From: CAYZUC01 sp964481705
Lineage (GTDB): Bacteria > Bacillota > Clostridia > Lachnospirales > Lachnospiraceae
DNA length: 10,975 bases
Direction: 5' to 3'
Assembly: GCA_964481705.1 (NCBI GenBank)
Contig: CAYZUC010000092.1
Coordinates: 1-10,975 of the forward strand
Part shown: piece by piece, positions 1-6,305 of the stretch
Position numbering within the stretch: position 1 is the stretch's first letter
How the letters are laid out: each line of letters starts with the position of its first letter
Notes under the pieces: generated by a model
The model's database searches: none
Told to the model about the DNA's origin: nothing
What the model saw: the letters and a program-made list of their open reading frames with translations, nothing else
Program-made: the position numbers and the translations under genes

Positions 1-1
1 G

Positions 2-1327
2 GTCATTTCATGTCCTTGTGCTTTGGGGTTAGCGACTCCGGTTGCGATTATGGTCGGAAACGGGATTGGCGCAAAAAACGGGATACTGTTTAAAACAGCA
101 GCAGCATTGGAAGCTGCCGGAAGGGTACAGACGGTAGTACTGGATAAGACAGGTACGATTACGAAGGGAATGCCGGTTGTTACGGATGTAATTCCGAATG
201 CAGTCACAAAAGAGGAACTTATTCAAATTGCGGCGGCTTTGGAGCAAAAAAGTGAACATCCTTTAGCAAAAGCAGTTGTGGATGCATGCGATAAAACAAA
301 GTATGAGGACAGTCAGGTTACGGATTTTGAAGCATTGCCGGGAAATGGACTTCGTGCTGTGGTGAATGGAGCATCTGTGGTCGGTGGCAGCTTAAAATAT
401 ATCAGCAGTGTAGGTACTGTTCCGACGGAAAGAAGTCAACAGGCAGAGCAGCTGGCAGGTCAGGGGAAGACGCCGCTTTTGTTTTGTAGAGAGGGAATTT
501 TGCTTGGAATCATTGCTGTTGCTGATATAATAAAGGAAGACAGTACACAGGCAATCAACGAATTAAGACAGTTGGGGTTACGTGTGGTTATGCTGACCGG
601 AGATAACGAGAGGACAGCAAAGGCAATCGGAGAGCAAGCCGGGGTAGATGAGGTTATTGCAGGAGTTTTACCAGAGGGTAAAGAAGCGGTGATTCGTGAC
701 CTGCAGAATGCAGGCTCTAAGGTGGCTATGGTTGGCGACGGAATCAACGATGCCCCTGCCCTCACCAGAGCAGATACAGGAATTGCTATCGGCGCGGGAA
801 CCGATATTGCTATGGATGCAGCAGATGTCGTCTTGATGAAGAGCAGACTTAGCGATGTGGTAGCTGCGATTCGTCTGAGTCGTGCGACGCGGAAGAATAT
901 TTATGAGAATCTTTTTTGGGCATTCTTCTACAATATCATCGGTATTCCGTTGGCAGCAGGTGTATGGATTCCCATAACCGGATGGCAGTTGAATCCGGTA
1001 TTTGGTGCCGCAGCTATGAGCTTGTCCAGCTTCTGCGTGGTGACGAATGCATTACGACTTAACATCGTTGCTCATAGCAACGAATTTGTACAGAAAAATG
1101 AAAAGGAGAATATTACAATGACTAAGACAATGAAAATTGAGGGAATGATGTGTGGACACTGCGAAGCAAGAGTGAAAAAGTCTCTTGAAGCATTAGAGCA
1201 GGTAAGTGAGGCAATCGTAAGTCATGAAAACGGTACTGCTGTTGTTACCTTAAGCGCCGATATACAGAATGAGGTACTGAAAAAAGCAGTAGAAGAACAG
1301 GATTACAAGGTTACGGATATCCAATAG
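2..1327 (+). CDS. copA: Copper-exporting P1B-type ATPase, C-terminal part (5' end outside window)
   Basis: Membrane pump that exports Cu(+) using ATP. The reading frame is open from the left edge, so the N-terminal domains and first membrane helices are missing; 441 residues are visible. In order (residue 1 = codon at 2-4): the CPC metal-binding motif of the transport helix at 4-6, the phosphorylated aspartate of DKTGT at 48, the SEHPLA motif at 84-89 typical of P1B pumps, TGDN, GDGINDAP at about 245-252, then the last two helices with YN and MSLSS motifs that in this family accompany CPC in Cu(+) pumps. The tail carries a heavy-metal-associated domain with the GMMCGHC metal site, encoded from about 1118 on. 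Known CopA proteins more often carry such domains at the N-terminus; a C-terminal one is seen in some clostridia. A ribosome site lies inside the gene before this domain. The next gene follows after 10 bases, suggesting an operon. Confidence 0.95.
   Translation, partial: VISCPCALGLATPVAIMVGNGIGAKNGILFKTAAALEAAGRVQTVVLDKTGTITKGMPVVTDVIPNAVTKEELIQIAAALEQKSEHPLAKAVVDACDKTKYEDSQVTDFEALPGNGLRAVVNGASVVGGSLKYISSVGTVPTERSQQAEQLAGQGKTPLLFCREGILLGIIAVADIIKEDSTQAINELRQLGLRVVMLTGDNERTAKAIGEQAGVDEVIAGVLPEGKEAVIRDLQNAGSKVAMVGDGINDAPALTRADTGIAIGAGTDIAMDAADVVLMKSRLSDVVAAIRLSRATRKNIYENLFWAFFYNIIGIPLAAGVWIPITGWQLNPVFGAAAMSLSSFCVVTNALRLNIVAHSNEFVQKNEKENITMTKTMKIEGMMCGHCEARVKKSLEALEQVSEAIVSHENGTAVVTLSADIQNEVLKKAVEEQDYKVTDIQ
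1103..1120 (+). promoter_or_regulatory. Internal ribosome site and in-frame ATG inside copA
   Basis: AAGGAG at 1103-1108 stands 9 bases before an ATG at 1118 that is in the copA frame. Starting there gives a 69-residue protein (MTKTMKIEGMMCGHCE...) that is exactly one heavy-metal-associated domain, similar in size to the copper chaperone CopZ. The site falls in the short hydrophilic linker between the last membrane helix and the domain. That it is used for translation is inference. Confidence 0.5.
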
Positions 1328-1337
1328 GGAGAAACAT

Positions 1338-1805
1338 ATGAGAAGAAAAGACCGCGAAATCATCGATAAAGACAAAATGCTGGAGATTATGGAAAAATGT
1401 GATTGCTGCAGATTAGGATTGATTGATGAGAAGGGTGCCTACATGGTTCCGTTGAATTTTGGTTTTGAAGAGGAAGACGGAAGGTTAAATCTGTTTTTTC
1501 ATGGGGCAGTAGAAGGAAAGAAAATAGACTTAATCAAAGAGCAAAAGGTTGCCTCCTTTGAGATGGATTGTAAGCATCAGCTGGTCGAGGGAGAAATTGC
1601 ATGTGCTTATTCCTATTTGTTTCAATCGATTATAGGTAATGGAAACATTTGTTTATTGGAAGAGTATGAAGAAAAAGTACATGGTCTGAAAGTACTTATG
1701 TCGCATTACTCGAAGAGAAACAATTGGGAGTTTGAAGAGAACCAGGTGGAAGCAATTGCAGTAGCAAAGCTGGAAGTGACCAATTGGTCATGCAAGGAAC
1801 ATTAA
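1338..1805 (+). CDS. NimA-like pyridoxamine 5'-phosphate oxidase-fold flavoprotein
   Basis: A 155-residue cytoplasmic protein of the split-barrel FMN-binding superfamily (pyridoxamine 5'-phosphate oxidase-related, NimA-like branch). Visible family traits are the MRRKDREI start, the early strand pair CRLGLIDEKGAYMVPLNFGFE (about residues 24-44), the LNLFFHGAVEGKKIDLI segment (about 50-66) that in this family helps bind FMN phosphate, and the YSYLFQSIIGNG strand. Homologues are annotated as nitroimidazole resistance or general flavin reductases, but the real substrate of this one cannot be read from the sequence. GGGAG at 1327-1331 gives a well-placed ribosome site 6 bases before ATG, overlapping the stop of the copper ATPase gene, so the two are probably co-transcribed. 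A paired Cys-x-Cys-Cys near residues 21-24 could bind metal or sense redox state; this is speculation. A terminator follows. Confidence 0.85.
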   Translation: MRRKDREIIDKDKMLEIMEKCDCCRLGLIDEKGAYMVPLNFGFEEEDGRLNLFFHGAVEGKKIDLIKEQKVASFEMDCKHQLVEGEIACAYSYLFQSIIGNGNICLLEEYEEKVHGLKVLMSHYSKRNNWEFEENQVEAIAVAKLEVTNWSCKEH

Positions 1806-1863
1806 CACATTTCGGTTTGTTAAATTGATTGAAATACTGTTTTTGTTGTTATATATACAATGT

Positions 1864-1894
1864 CGAGTGAGATTTAATTTCACTCGATTTTTTT
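1864..1894 (+). terminator. Rho-independent terminator after the copA-flavoprotein unit
   Basis: A 7-bp stem CGAGTGA / TCACTCG (1864-1870 with 1880-1886) is followed by a run of seven T (1888-1894). It lies 58 bases after the flavoprotein stop and upstream of the Pho boxes, separating the copper unit from the phosphate operon. Confidence 0.8.
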
Positions 1895-1916
1895 GTATGT
1901 AAAATCTATTTACCAA

Positions 1917-1972
1917 TTTAACTTAGGTTTAACATTTCCAGGATTTTGGATTTAACACAATACATTTAACAT
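1917..1972 (+). promoter_or_regulatory. Pho-box promoter of the pst operon
   Basis: Exact TTTAAC copies start at 1917, 1928 and 1951, with a further copy at 1965 that overlaps a -10-like TAACAT at 1967-1972. The 11-base step between the first two is the repeat period of PhoB/PhoP half-sites, and the TTAACA core fits the Bacillus PhoP consensus TT(A/C/T)A(C/T)A. The 1951 box sits where a -35 would be, ending 10 bases before the -10, as at promoters activated by PhoB. No normal -35 is present, so activator dependence is likely. The predicted transcript would begin near 1979. Binding is inferred from pattern and from the pst genes that follow. Confidence 0.75.
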
Positions 1973-2030
1973 AGGGACTGTAGCAAATAGAACGCAAAAC
2001 ATGAAATCAGAATTGAGAGGATGAAAAAGC

Positions 2031-2996
2031 ATGAGAGAATTAATCGTAACATTGACAGCAGTTAGTATGGCAGCCGCCCTAATGACGGGATGTGGAAGTC
2101 AGCCGGTAGAAGAATCACAGGCAATAAATGTAGAAACAGCAGCGGAACAGCCGGAAGCAGCAGAAGCGGAACAGCCTGAGACTGAGCAGCCAGCAGAAGC
2201 AAGTGACTGGGATAATTCCATGGATATTACAGTAATATCAAGAGAAGATGGTTCCGGCACAAGAGGAGCATTTATTGAGTTATTCGGCGTGGAAGAGAAA
2301 GATGCTTCCGGAAAGAAAGTTGATAACACAACAACAGATGCACAGATCACAAACAGTACTTCGGTTATGATGACAACCGTTGCAGGAGATGAATATGCAA
2401 TCGGCTATGTATCACTTGGTTCCTTAAATGACAGTGTAAAAGCACTCAAGATTGATGGAGCAGAGGCAACGGCCGAAAATGTAAAATCAGGTGCTTACAA
2501 GGTATCAAGACCCTTCAATATCATGGTAAAGGAAGGTGCCAGTAACGAAGTAGCTAATGATTTTATTGCATTCATTATGAGCAAAGAAGGACAGGCAGTG
2601 GTGGAAGAGAATGGTTATATTGCTATTGATGATGTAGAAGCCTACGCCGGAACAAAGCCTGCAGGTAAATGTGTAATTGGTGGTTCCTCTTCCGTCTCAC
2701 CTGTTATGGAAAAATTAATCGAAGCATATCAGGGCATTAACAGCGGAGCAGAGATGGAATTACAGACAACAGATTCCACGACTGGAGTAACCTCCACTCA
2801 GGATGGAAGCTATGATATCGGAATGGCATCCAGAGATTTAAAGGAAGAAGAAACAGGTGTGACAGCAACTGCCATTGCAACAGATGGAATTGCAGTAGTC
2901 GTAAATAACAGCTGCCCGGCAGACGAGCTATCATCCGAACAGGTGAAAGCAATCTACACCGGAAATGCACTCACTTGGAATGAGGTTATGGAATAA
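2031..2996 (+). CDS. pstS: Phosphate ABC transporter substrate-binding lipoprotein PstS, circularly permuted
   Basis: Binds phosphate outside the membrane and hands it to PstC/PstA. A lipobox LMTGC puts the lipidated cysteine at residue 21, followed by a Glu/Ala/Pro/Gln-rich tether (about 22-58). The order of the binding motifs is unusual. SREDGSGTR (70-78), which normally lies in the second half of PstS, comes first. The usual N-terminal phosphate loop GGSSSVSP (217-224), the YDIGMASR segment (261-268) and the hinge-strand motif IYTGNALTW (308-316) come last, and the protein ends there. All ligand motifs are present once, so this is a permutation and not a fragment; 321 residues is a normal length. 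Start: ATG 2031 has AGAGG 10 bases upstream. An ATG at 2021 begins an out-of-frame peptide of 14 codons. The signal peptide has only one basic residue (MREL), weaker than usual. The stop codon directly abuts the pstC ATG. Confidence 0.93.
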   Translation: MRELIVTLTAVSMAAALMTGCGSQPVEESQAINVETAAEQPEAAEAEQPETEQPAEASDWDNSMDITVISREDGSGTRGAFIELFGVEEKDASGKKVDNTTTDAQITNSTSVMMTTVAGDEYAIGYVSLGSLNDSVKALKIDGAEATAENVKSGAYKVSRPFNIMVKEGASNEVANDFIAFIMSKEGQAVVEENGYIAIDDVEAYAGTKPAGKCVIGGSSSVSPVMEKLIEAYQGINSGAEMELQTTDSTTGVTSTQDGSYDIGMASRDLKEEETGVTATAIATDGIAVVVNNSCPADELSSEQVKAIYTGNALTWNEVME

Positions 2997-3878
2997 ATGA
3001 AATCACGGACATGGAGTGAAAAATTCATGCGGGGAGTGTTCCTTTTAGCCGCCTGTGCTTCGGTACTGGCGGTAGCTCTCATATGTATCTTCCTGTTTGC
3101 AAATGGACTTCCTGCAATGAAAGAGATTGGTATTATCGCTTTTTTGACAGGCACAGATTGGAAGCCAAACAATGATCTGTATGGGATACTCCCAATGATT
3201 ATCGGTAGTATTTATATCACCGCAGGAGCTGTTTTGTTTGGTGTACCAATAGGGATTTTGACAGCAGTTTTTATGGCAGAGTATTGTCCGGCGATTCTAT
3301 ACAAACCATTAAAATCGGCCACGGAGCTGCTCGCAGGTATTCCTTCTGTTATATATGGTTTCTTTGGACTGGTGGTTTTGGTTCCGGTGGTTCGTAACGT
3401 AGGCAGAAGCATGGGATTCTCCGGTAATGGAAACAGTATTCTTACTGCATCAATACTCCTGGGGATGATGATACTTCCCACAATCATAGGACTGACAGAA
3501 TCAGCGATACGTGCCGTTCCGACAGCATATTATGAGGGATCACTTGCACTTGGTGCAACGCATGAAAGAAGTATTTTCAAGGTAGTAATCCCGGCAGCAA
3601 AATCGGGTGTTGTCGCAGGAATTGTTCTTGGGATAGGAAGAGCTATTGGAGAAACCATGGCGGTTATTATGGTTGCCGGTAATCAAGCCAGGATGCCGGC
3701 GGGAATCCTAAAGGGTATTCGTACCATGACTGCAAACATAGTCATTGAAATGGGATATGCCAGTGGACTTCACAGAGAAGCTTTGATTGCTACCGGGGTG
3801 GTACTTTTTGTATTCATCTTACTCATTAATTTCAGCGTCGCCTTGTTGAAGAAGGGGGGAAGTGAAAATGATGAATAA
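2997..3878 (+). CDS. pstC: Phosphate ABC transporter permease PstC
   Basis: One of the two membrane subunits of the high-affinity phosphate importer. It has 293 residues with about six hydrophobic segments, the first at about 13-35. The family signature AGIPSVIYGFFGL is at about 113-124, and the EAA-type coupling loop that docks on PstB is EGSLALGATHERSIFKVVIPAAKSG at about 180-204, followed by GIGRAIGETMA. The ATG follows the pstS stop with no intervening base, and no strong ribosome site is present, so translation probably depends on ribosomes finishing pstS. Its last 11 bases overlap pstA. Confidence 0.95.
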   Translation: MKSRTWSEKFMRGVFLLAACASVLAVALICIFLFANGLPAMKEIGIIAFLTGTDWKPNNDLYGILPMIIGSIYITAGAVLFGVPIGILTAVFMAEYCPAILYKPLKSATELLAGIPSVIYGFFGLVVLVPVVRNVGRSMGFSGNGNSILTASILLGMMILPTIIGLTESAIRAVPTAYYEGSLALGATHERSIFKVVIPAAKSGVVAGIVLGIGRAIGETMAVIMVAGNQARMPAGILKGIRTMTANIVIEMGYASGLHREALIATGVVLFVFILLINFSVALLKKGGSENDE

Positions 3879-4710
3879 AATGAATACAGTGAAACGAAAT
3901 CTATATGCGCCAATCATGAAAACGCTTGTTTTTCTTTCGGCTGCAGTAACCTTTACAATTTTGATTTTTCTGATTATCTATATTCTGATGCACGGTGTAC
4001 CATACCTGAAGCCTTCGCTGTTTTCCTTTGTTTATACATCAGATAATGCATCACTTATGCCTGCACTTATCAACACGGTAATCATGACCTTACTTTCTTT
4101 ACTGATTGCAGTTCCTTTAGGAATCTTTGCAGCAATCTTCCTTGTAGAATATGCAACAAAGGATAACCGTTTTATCGATGTAATCAGGCTCACGACAGAA
4201 ACATTGTCTGGAATTCCTTCTATTGTGTATGGATTGTTTGGAATGTTATTTTTTGTCAATGCACTGGGTTGGGGTTTTTCCCTTTTGGCTGGAGCGTTTA
4301 CCCTGGCAATTATGGTACTTCCTGCTATTATGCGTACCACAGAGGAAGCACTGAAAGCAATTCCGGATTCCTATCGTGAGGGAAGCTTTGGTCTGGGTGC
4401 TGGGAAGCTTAGAACAGTTTTTCGTATCGTGCTCCCGTCTGCTGTACCCGGTATTTTGGCCGGCATTATTTTGGCCGTTGGAAGAATCGTAGGAGAGACA
4501 GCTGCACTTATTTATACCGCAGGTACGGTTGCTCAGGTACCGGGAAACGTAATGGGCTCCGGAAGAACGCTTGCAGTACACATGTATAATTTGGCAAGCG
4601 AGGGCCTTTATATGGATCAGGCATATGCAACAGCAGTCGTTCTATTGGTACTGGTCGTAGGAATCAATACACTGTCTAATGTGATAGCGAAAAGACTGAC
4701 AAGGTCTTAG
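3868..4710 (+). CDS. pstA: Phosphate ABC transporter permease PstA
   Basis: The second membrane subunit of the phosphate importer and partner of PstC. It has 280 residues. The first helix is at about 20-42, the family motif SGIPSIVYGLFGML is at about 114-127, and the coupling loop EGSFGLGAGKLRTVFRIVLPSAVPG is at about 171-195, followed by GRIVGETAALIYTAGT. The ATG at 3868 was chosen because a run of six G (3854-3859) stands 8 bases upstream. An in-frame GTG at 3862 is too close to it, and ATG 3871 is also possible. The start lies inside the end of pstC, implying translational coupling. A 47-base gap with a small direct repeat separates it from the preferred pstB start. Confidence 0.95.
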   Translation: MMNKMNTVKRNLYAPIMKTLVFLSAAVTFTILIFLIIYILMHGVPYLKPSLFSFVYTSDNASLMPALINTVIMTLLSLLIAVPLGIFAAIFLVEYATKDNRFIDVIRLTTETLSGIPSIVYGLFGMLFFVNALGWGFSLLAGAFTLAIMVLPAIMRTTEEALKAIPDSYREGSFGLGAGKLRTVFRIVLPSAVPGILAGIILAVGRIVGETAALIYTAGTVAQVPGNVMGSGRTLAVHMYNLASEGLYMDQAYATAVVLLVLVVGINTLSNVIAKRLTRS

Positions 4711-4722
4711 AGAACAAACTTG

Positions 4723-4744
4723 ATATGCGCAAAATATGCGCAAG
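4723..4744 (+). repeat. 11-bp tandem direct repeat before pstB
   Basis: ATATGCGCAAA (4723-4733) is followed at once by ATATGCGCAAG (4734-4744). Each copy holds an ATG and the palindromic core TGCGCA. It sits between the pstA stop and the preferred pstB start. No function can be assigned from the sequence. Confidence 0.6.
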
Positions 4745-4757
4745 AATGGGGAATTTC

Positions 4758-5507
4758 ATGGATAAACTTAGCATAAAAAATGTTAATCTGCATTATGATG
4801 ATTTTCATGCACTAAAGGATGTCAACCTTAACATTGAGGCAAATAAAATCACAGCTTTCATTGGTCCAAGTGGCTGCGGTAAATCGACGCTTCTAAAATC
4901 GGTGAACCGAATGAATGATTTGGTAAAAGGATGTAAGATAGAAGGTCAATTTCTATTAGATGGTGAAGATGTATACCGTGATATCGATGTAAACCTTCTA
5001 CGTAAACGAGTAGGAATGGTATTTCAAAAGCCGAATCCTTTTCCAATGAGTATATATGATAACATTGCCTATGGACCCAGGACACACGGGATTCGAACAA
5101 AAGCAAAGCTGGATGAGGTTGTCGAACTGTCGCTTCGAAAAGCAGCCATTTGGGAAGAGACAAAGGACCGATTGAAAAAGAGTGCGCTAGGCATGTCGGG
5201 TGGTCAACAGCAAAGATTATGTATCGCCAGAGCATTAGCCGTAGAACCCGAGGTGCTTCTGATGGATGAGCCAACATCAGCACTGGACCCGATTTCGACA
5301 TCCAAGATTGAGGATCTGGTTCTGGATTTGAAAGAGAAATATACGATTATTATGGTGACACATAATATGCAGCAGGCTGTTCGTGTATCAGATAATACGG
5401 CATTCTTTTTACTTGGAGAGGTCATTGAATACAACGATACCGAGACTTTGTTCTCCACTCCGGCGGAGAAGAAAACAGAAGACTATATCACAGGAAGGTT
5501 TGGTTGA
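4758..5507 (+). CDS. pstB: Phosphate ABC transporter ATP-binding protein PstB
   Basis: The cytoplasmic ATPase that drives phosphate import through PstC/PstA. It has 249 residues, the normal size. Walker A GPSGCGKST is at 36-44, the Q-loop is VFQKPNPFPMSIYDN with Gln 90 (a PstB-type sequence), the ABC signature is at 146-152 (MSGGQQQ, Met in place of the common Leu), Walker B is VLLMDE at 166-171 and the switch histidine is 202. ATG 4758 was chosen because GGGGA at 4748-4752 is suitably placed and MDKLSIKNV is the typical PstB beginning. An in-frame ATG at 4725 would add 11 residues unlike the family. phoU follows after 4 bases, so the two are co-translated in one operon. Confidence 0.95.
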   Translation: MDKLSIKNVNLHYDDFHALKDVNLNIEANKITAFIGPSGCGKSTLLKSVNRMNDLVKGCKIEGQFLLDGEDVYRDIDVNLLRKRVGMVFQKPNPFPMSIYDNIAYGPRTHGIRTKAKLDEVVELSLRKAAIWEETKDRLKKSALGMSGGQQQRLCIARALAVEPEVLLMDEPTSALDPISTSKIEDLVLDLKEKYTIIMVTHNMQQAVRVSDNTAFFLLGEVIEYNDTETLFSTPAEKKTEDYITGRFG

Positions 5508-5511
5508 TAGA

Positions 5512-6168
5512 ATGAGGGATAAATTTGATGAACAATTACAGCTACTAGAGGAGATGCTGACTCATATGGGTGAGCTCTGTGACTTTGCGATTGCGAAAGC
5601 AACAAAAGCTTTGCAGGAGGGTGATACAAAAGCGGCTAAAGAAGTGATAGAAGCCGATGCGGAAATTGATCAGTTAGAAAAAGACATTGAGAGTCTGTGC
5701 ATGAAGCTTCTTCTTCAGCAACAGCCCGTGGCAAAGGATTTACGCAGGATTTCCGCGGCGCTCAAGATGATTACCGATATGGAGCGAATCGGGGATCAGA
5801 CGTCGGATATTGCTGAAATCATCGTGACATCCAATATCACATCTGAATTGATTGATGTAGAGGAAATTGGAAGGATGGCAGTAGCCGCCAGCAAGATGGT
5901 ACGAGACAGCGTTTCTGCCTTTGTTGACAAGGATTTAAGTCTTGCACAGCAGGTTCAGGAAGCCGATGATGAAGTGGATCATATGTTTGATGATATAAAA
6001 AAGACACTGATTCTTAAGTACGCAGAGGATCAAAGGAAAATGGGTGAAGCAGGTATGGATCTGATCATGATTACGAAGTACCTGGAACGTATTGGCGACC
6101 ATGCAACCAATATTGCAGAATGGGTAGAATTCTCGATTACCGGAGTTCATAAATCCAATGGAAAATAG
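5512..6168 (+). CDS. phoU: Phosphate signalling accessory protein PhoU
   Basis: A cytoplasmic regulator that connects the Pst transporter with the PhoR kinase; in studied bacteria its loss leaves the Pho response on and phosphate uptake unrestrained. The 218 residues form two copies of the PhoU helical bundle. The repeat shows as ERIGDQTSDIAE (91-102) and ERIGDHATNIAE (192-203), each preceded by an acidic segment, EADAEIDQLEKDIE (47-60) and EADDEVDHMFDD (150-161). These acidic motifs bind metal clusters in known PhoU structures. The ATG at 5512 is 4 bases after the pstB stop, with AGGAAGG at 5492-5498 inside the end of pstB. The frame is open much further upstream, but that part reads across pstB in another frame and does not resemble PhoU. 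Confidence 0.94.
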   Translation: MRDKFDEQLQLLEEMLTHMGELCDFAIAKATKALQEGDTKAAKEVIEADAEIDQLEKDIESLCMKLLLQQQPVAKDLRRISAALKMITDMERIGDQTSDIAEIIVTSNITSELIDVEEIGRMAVAASKMVRDSVSAFVDKDLSLAQQVQEADDEVDHMFDDIKKTLILKYAEDQRKMGEAGMDLIMITKYLERIGDHATNIAEWVEFSITGVHKSNGK

Positions 6169-6194
6169 GATGCGTAAAACCTCCTTACGAGAAA

Positions 6195-6229
6195 AAGTAT
6201 TTGGAAACAGAAGGAATACTTGATACAAT
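6195..6229 (+). promoter_or_regulatory. Candidate promoter with inverted repeat before phoB
   Basis: TTGGAA (6201-6206) and TACAAT (6224-6229), spaced 17 bases apart, make a reasonable housekeeping promoter for phoB-phoR. A perfect 7-base inverted repeat AAGTATT / AATACTT (6195-6201 and 6215-6221) lies over the -35 and spacer and could be an operator or a weak hairpin. No TTTAAC box is present here, so phoBR probably has basal expression besides read-through from pst-phoU. Confidence 0.45.
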
Positions 6230-6251
6230 AAAGAAAGCAAGAAAGTAAGAA

Positions 6252-6294
6252 AAGAAAGATAACAAAGATAAGAAAGATAACAAAGATAAGAAAG
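6252..6294 (+). repeat. 18-bp purine-rich tandem repeat in the phoB leader
   Basis: The unit AAGAAAGATAACAAAGAT occurs twice without change (6252-6269 and 6270-6287), followed by a partial third copy AAGAAAG (6288-6294). Each unit is itself two 9-base halves, AAGAAAGAT and AACAAAGAT. The surrounding 6229-6299 is almost free of T and C on this strand. The repeat ends just before the GGGG ribosome site of phoB. Confidence 0.9.
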
Positions 6295-6305
6295 CGGGGA
6301 TGCGG

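Noticed and set aside
1829..1857. Promoter-like TTGAAA-17-TATATA after the flavoprotein gene
   Set aside because: A transcript from it would start inside the terminator hairpin at 1864-1894 and end at once. The A/T-rich region makes chance matches likely.
1965..1970. Fourth TTTAAC as an activating Pho box
   Set aside because: It overlaps the probable -10 and has no counterpart in the second promoter. It may be only part of the core promoter or a repressing site.
4858..5301. Minus-strand open frame of 147 codons inside pstB
   Set aside because: Fully antisense to an intact and highly conserved ATPase gene; no recognisable domain.
5383..5511. Longer PhoU with an N-terminal extension
   Set aside because: The extension reads the end of pstB in another frame and looks unlike PhoU. 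ATG 5512 gives the normal length.
6252..6294. CRISPR-like array
   Set aside because: The units are directly adjacent, low in complexity and have no spacers, so it is a simple tandem repeat.
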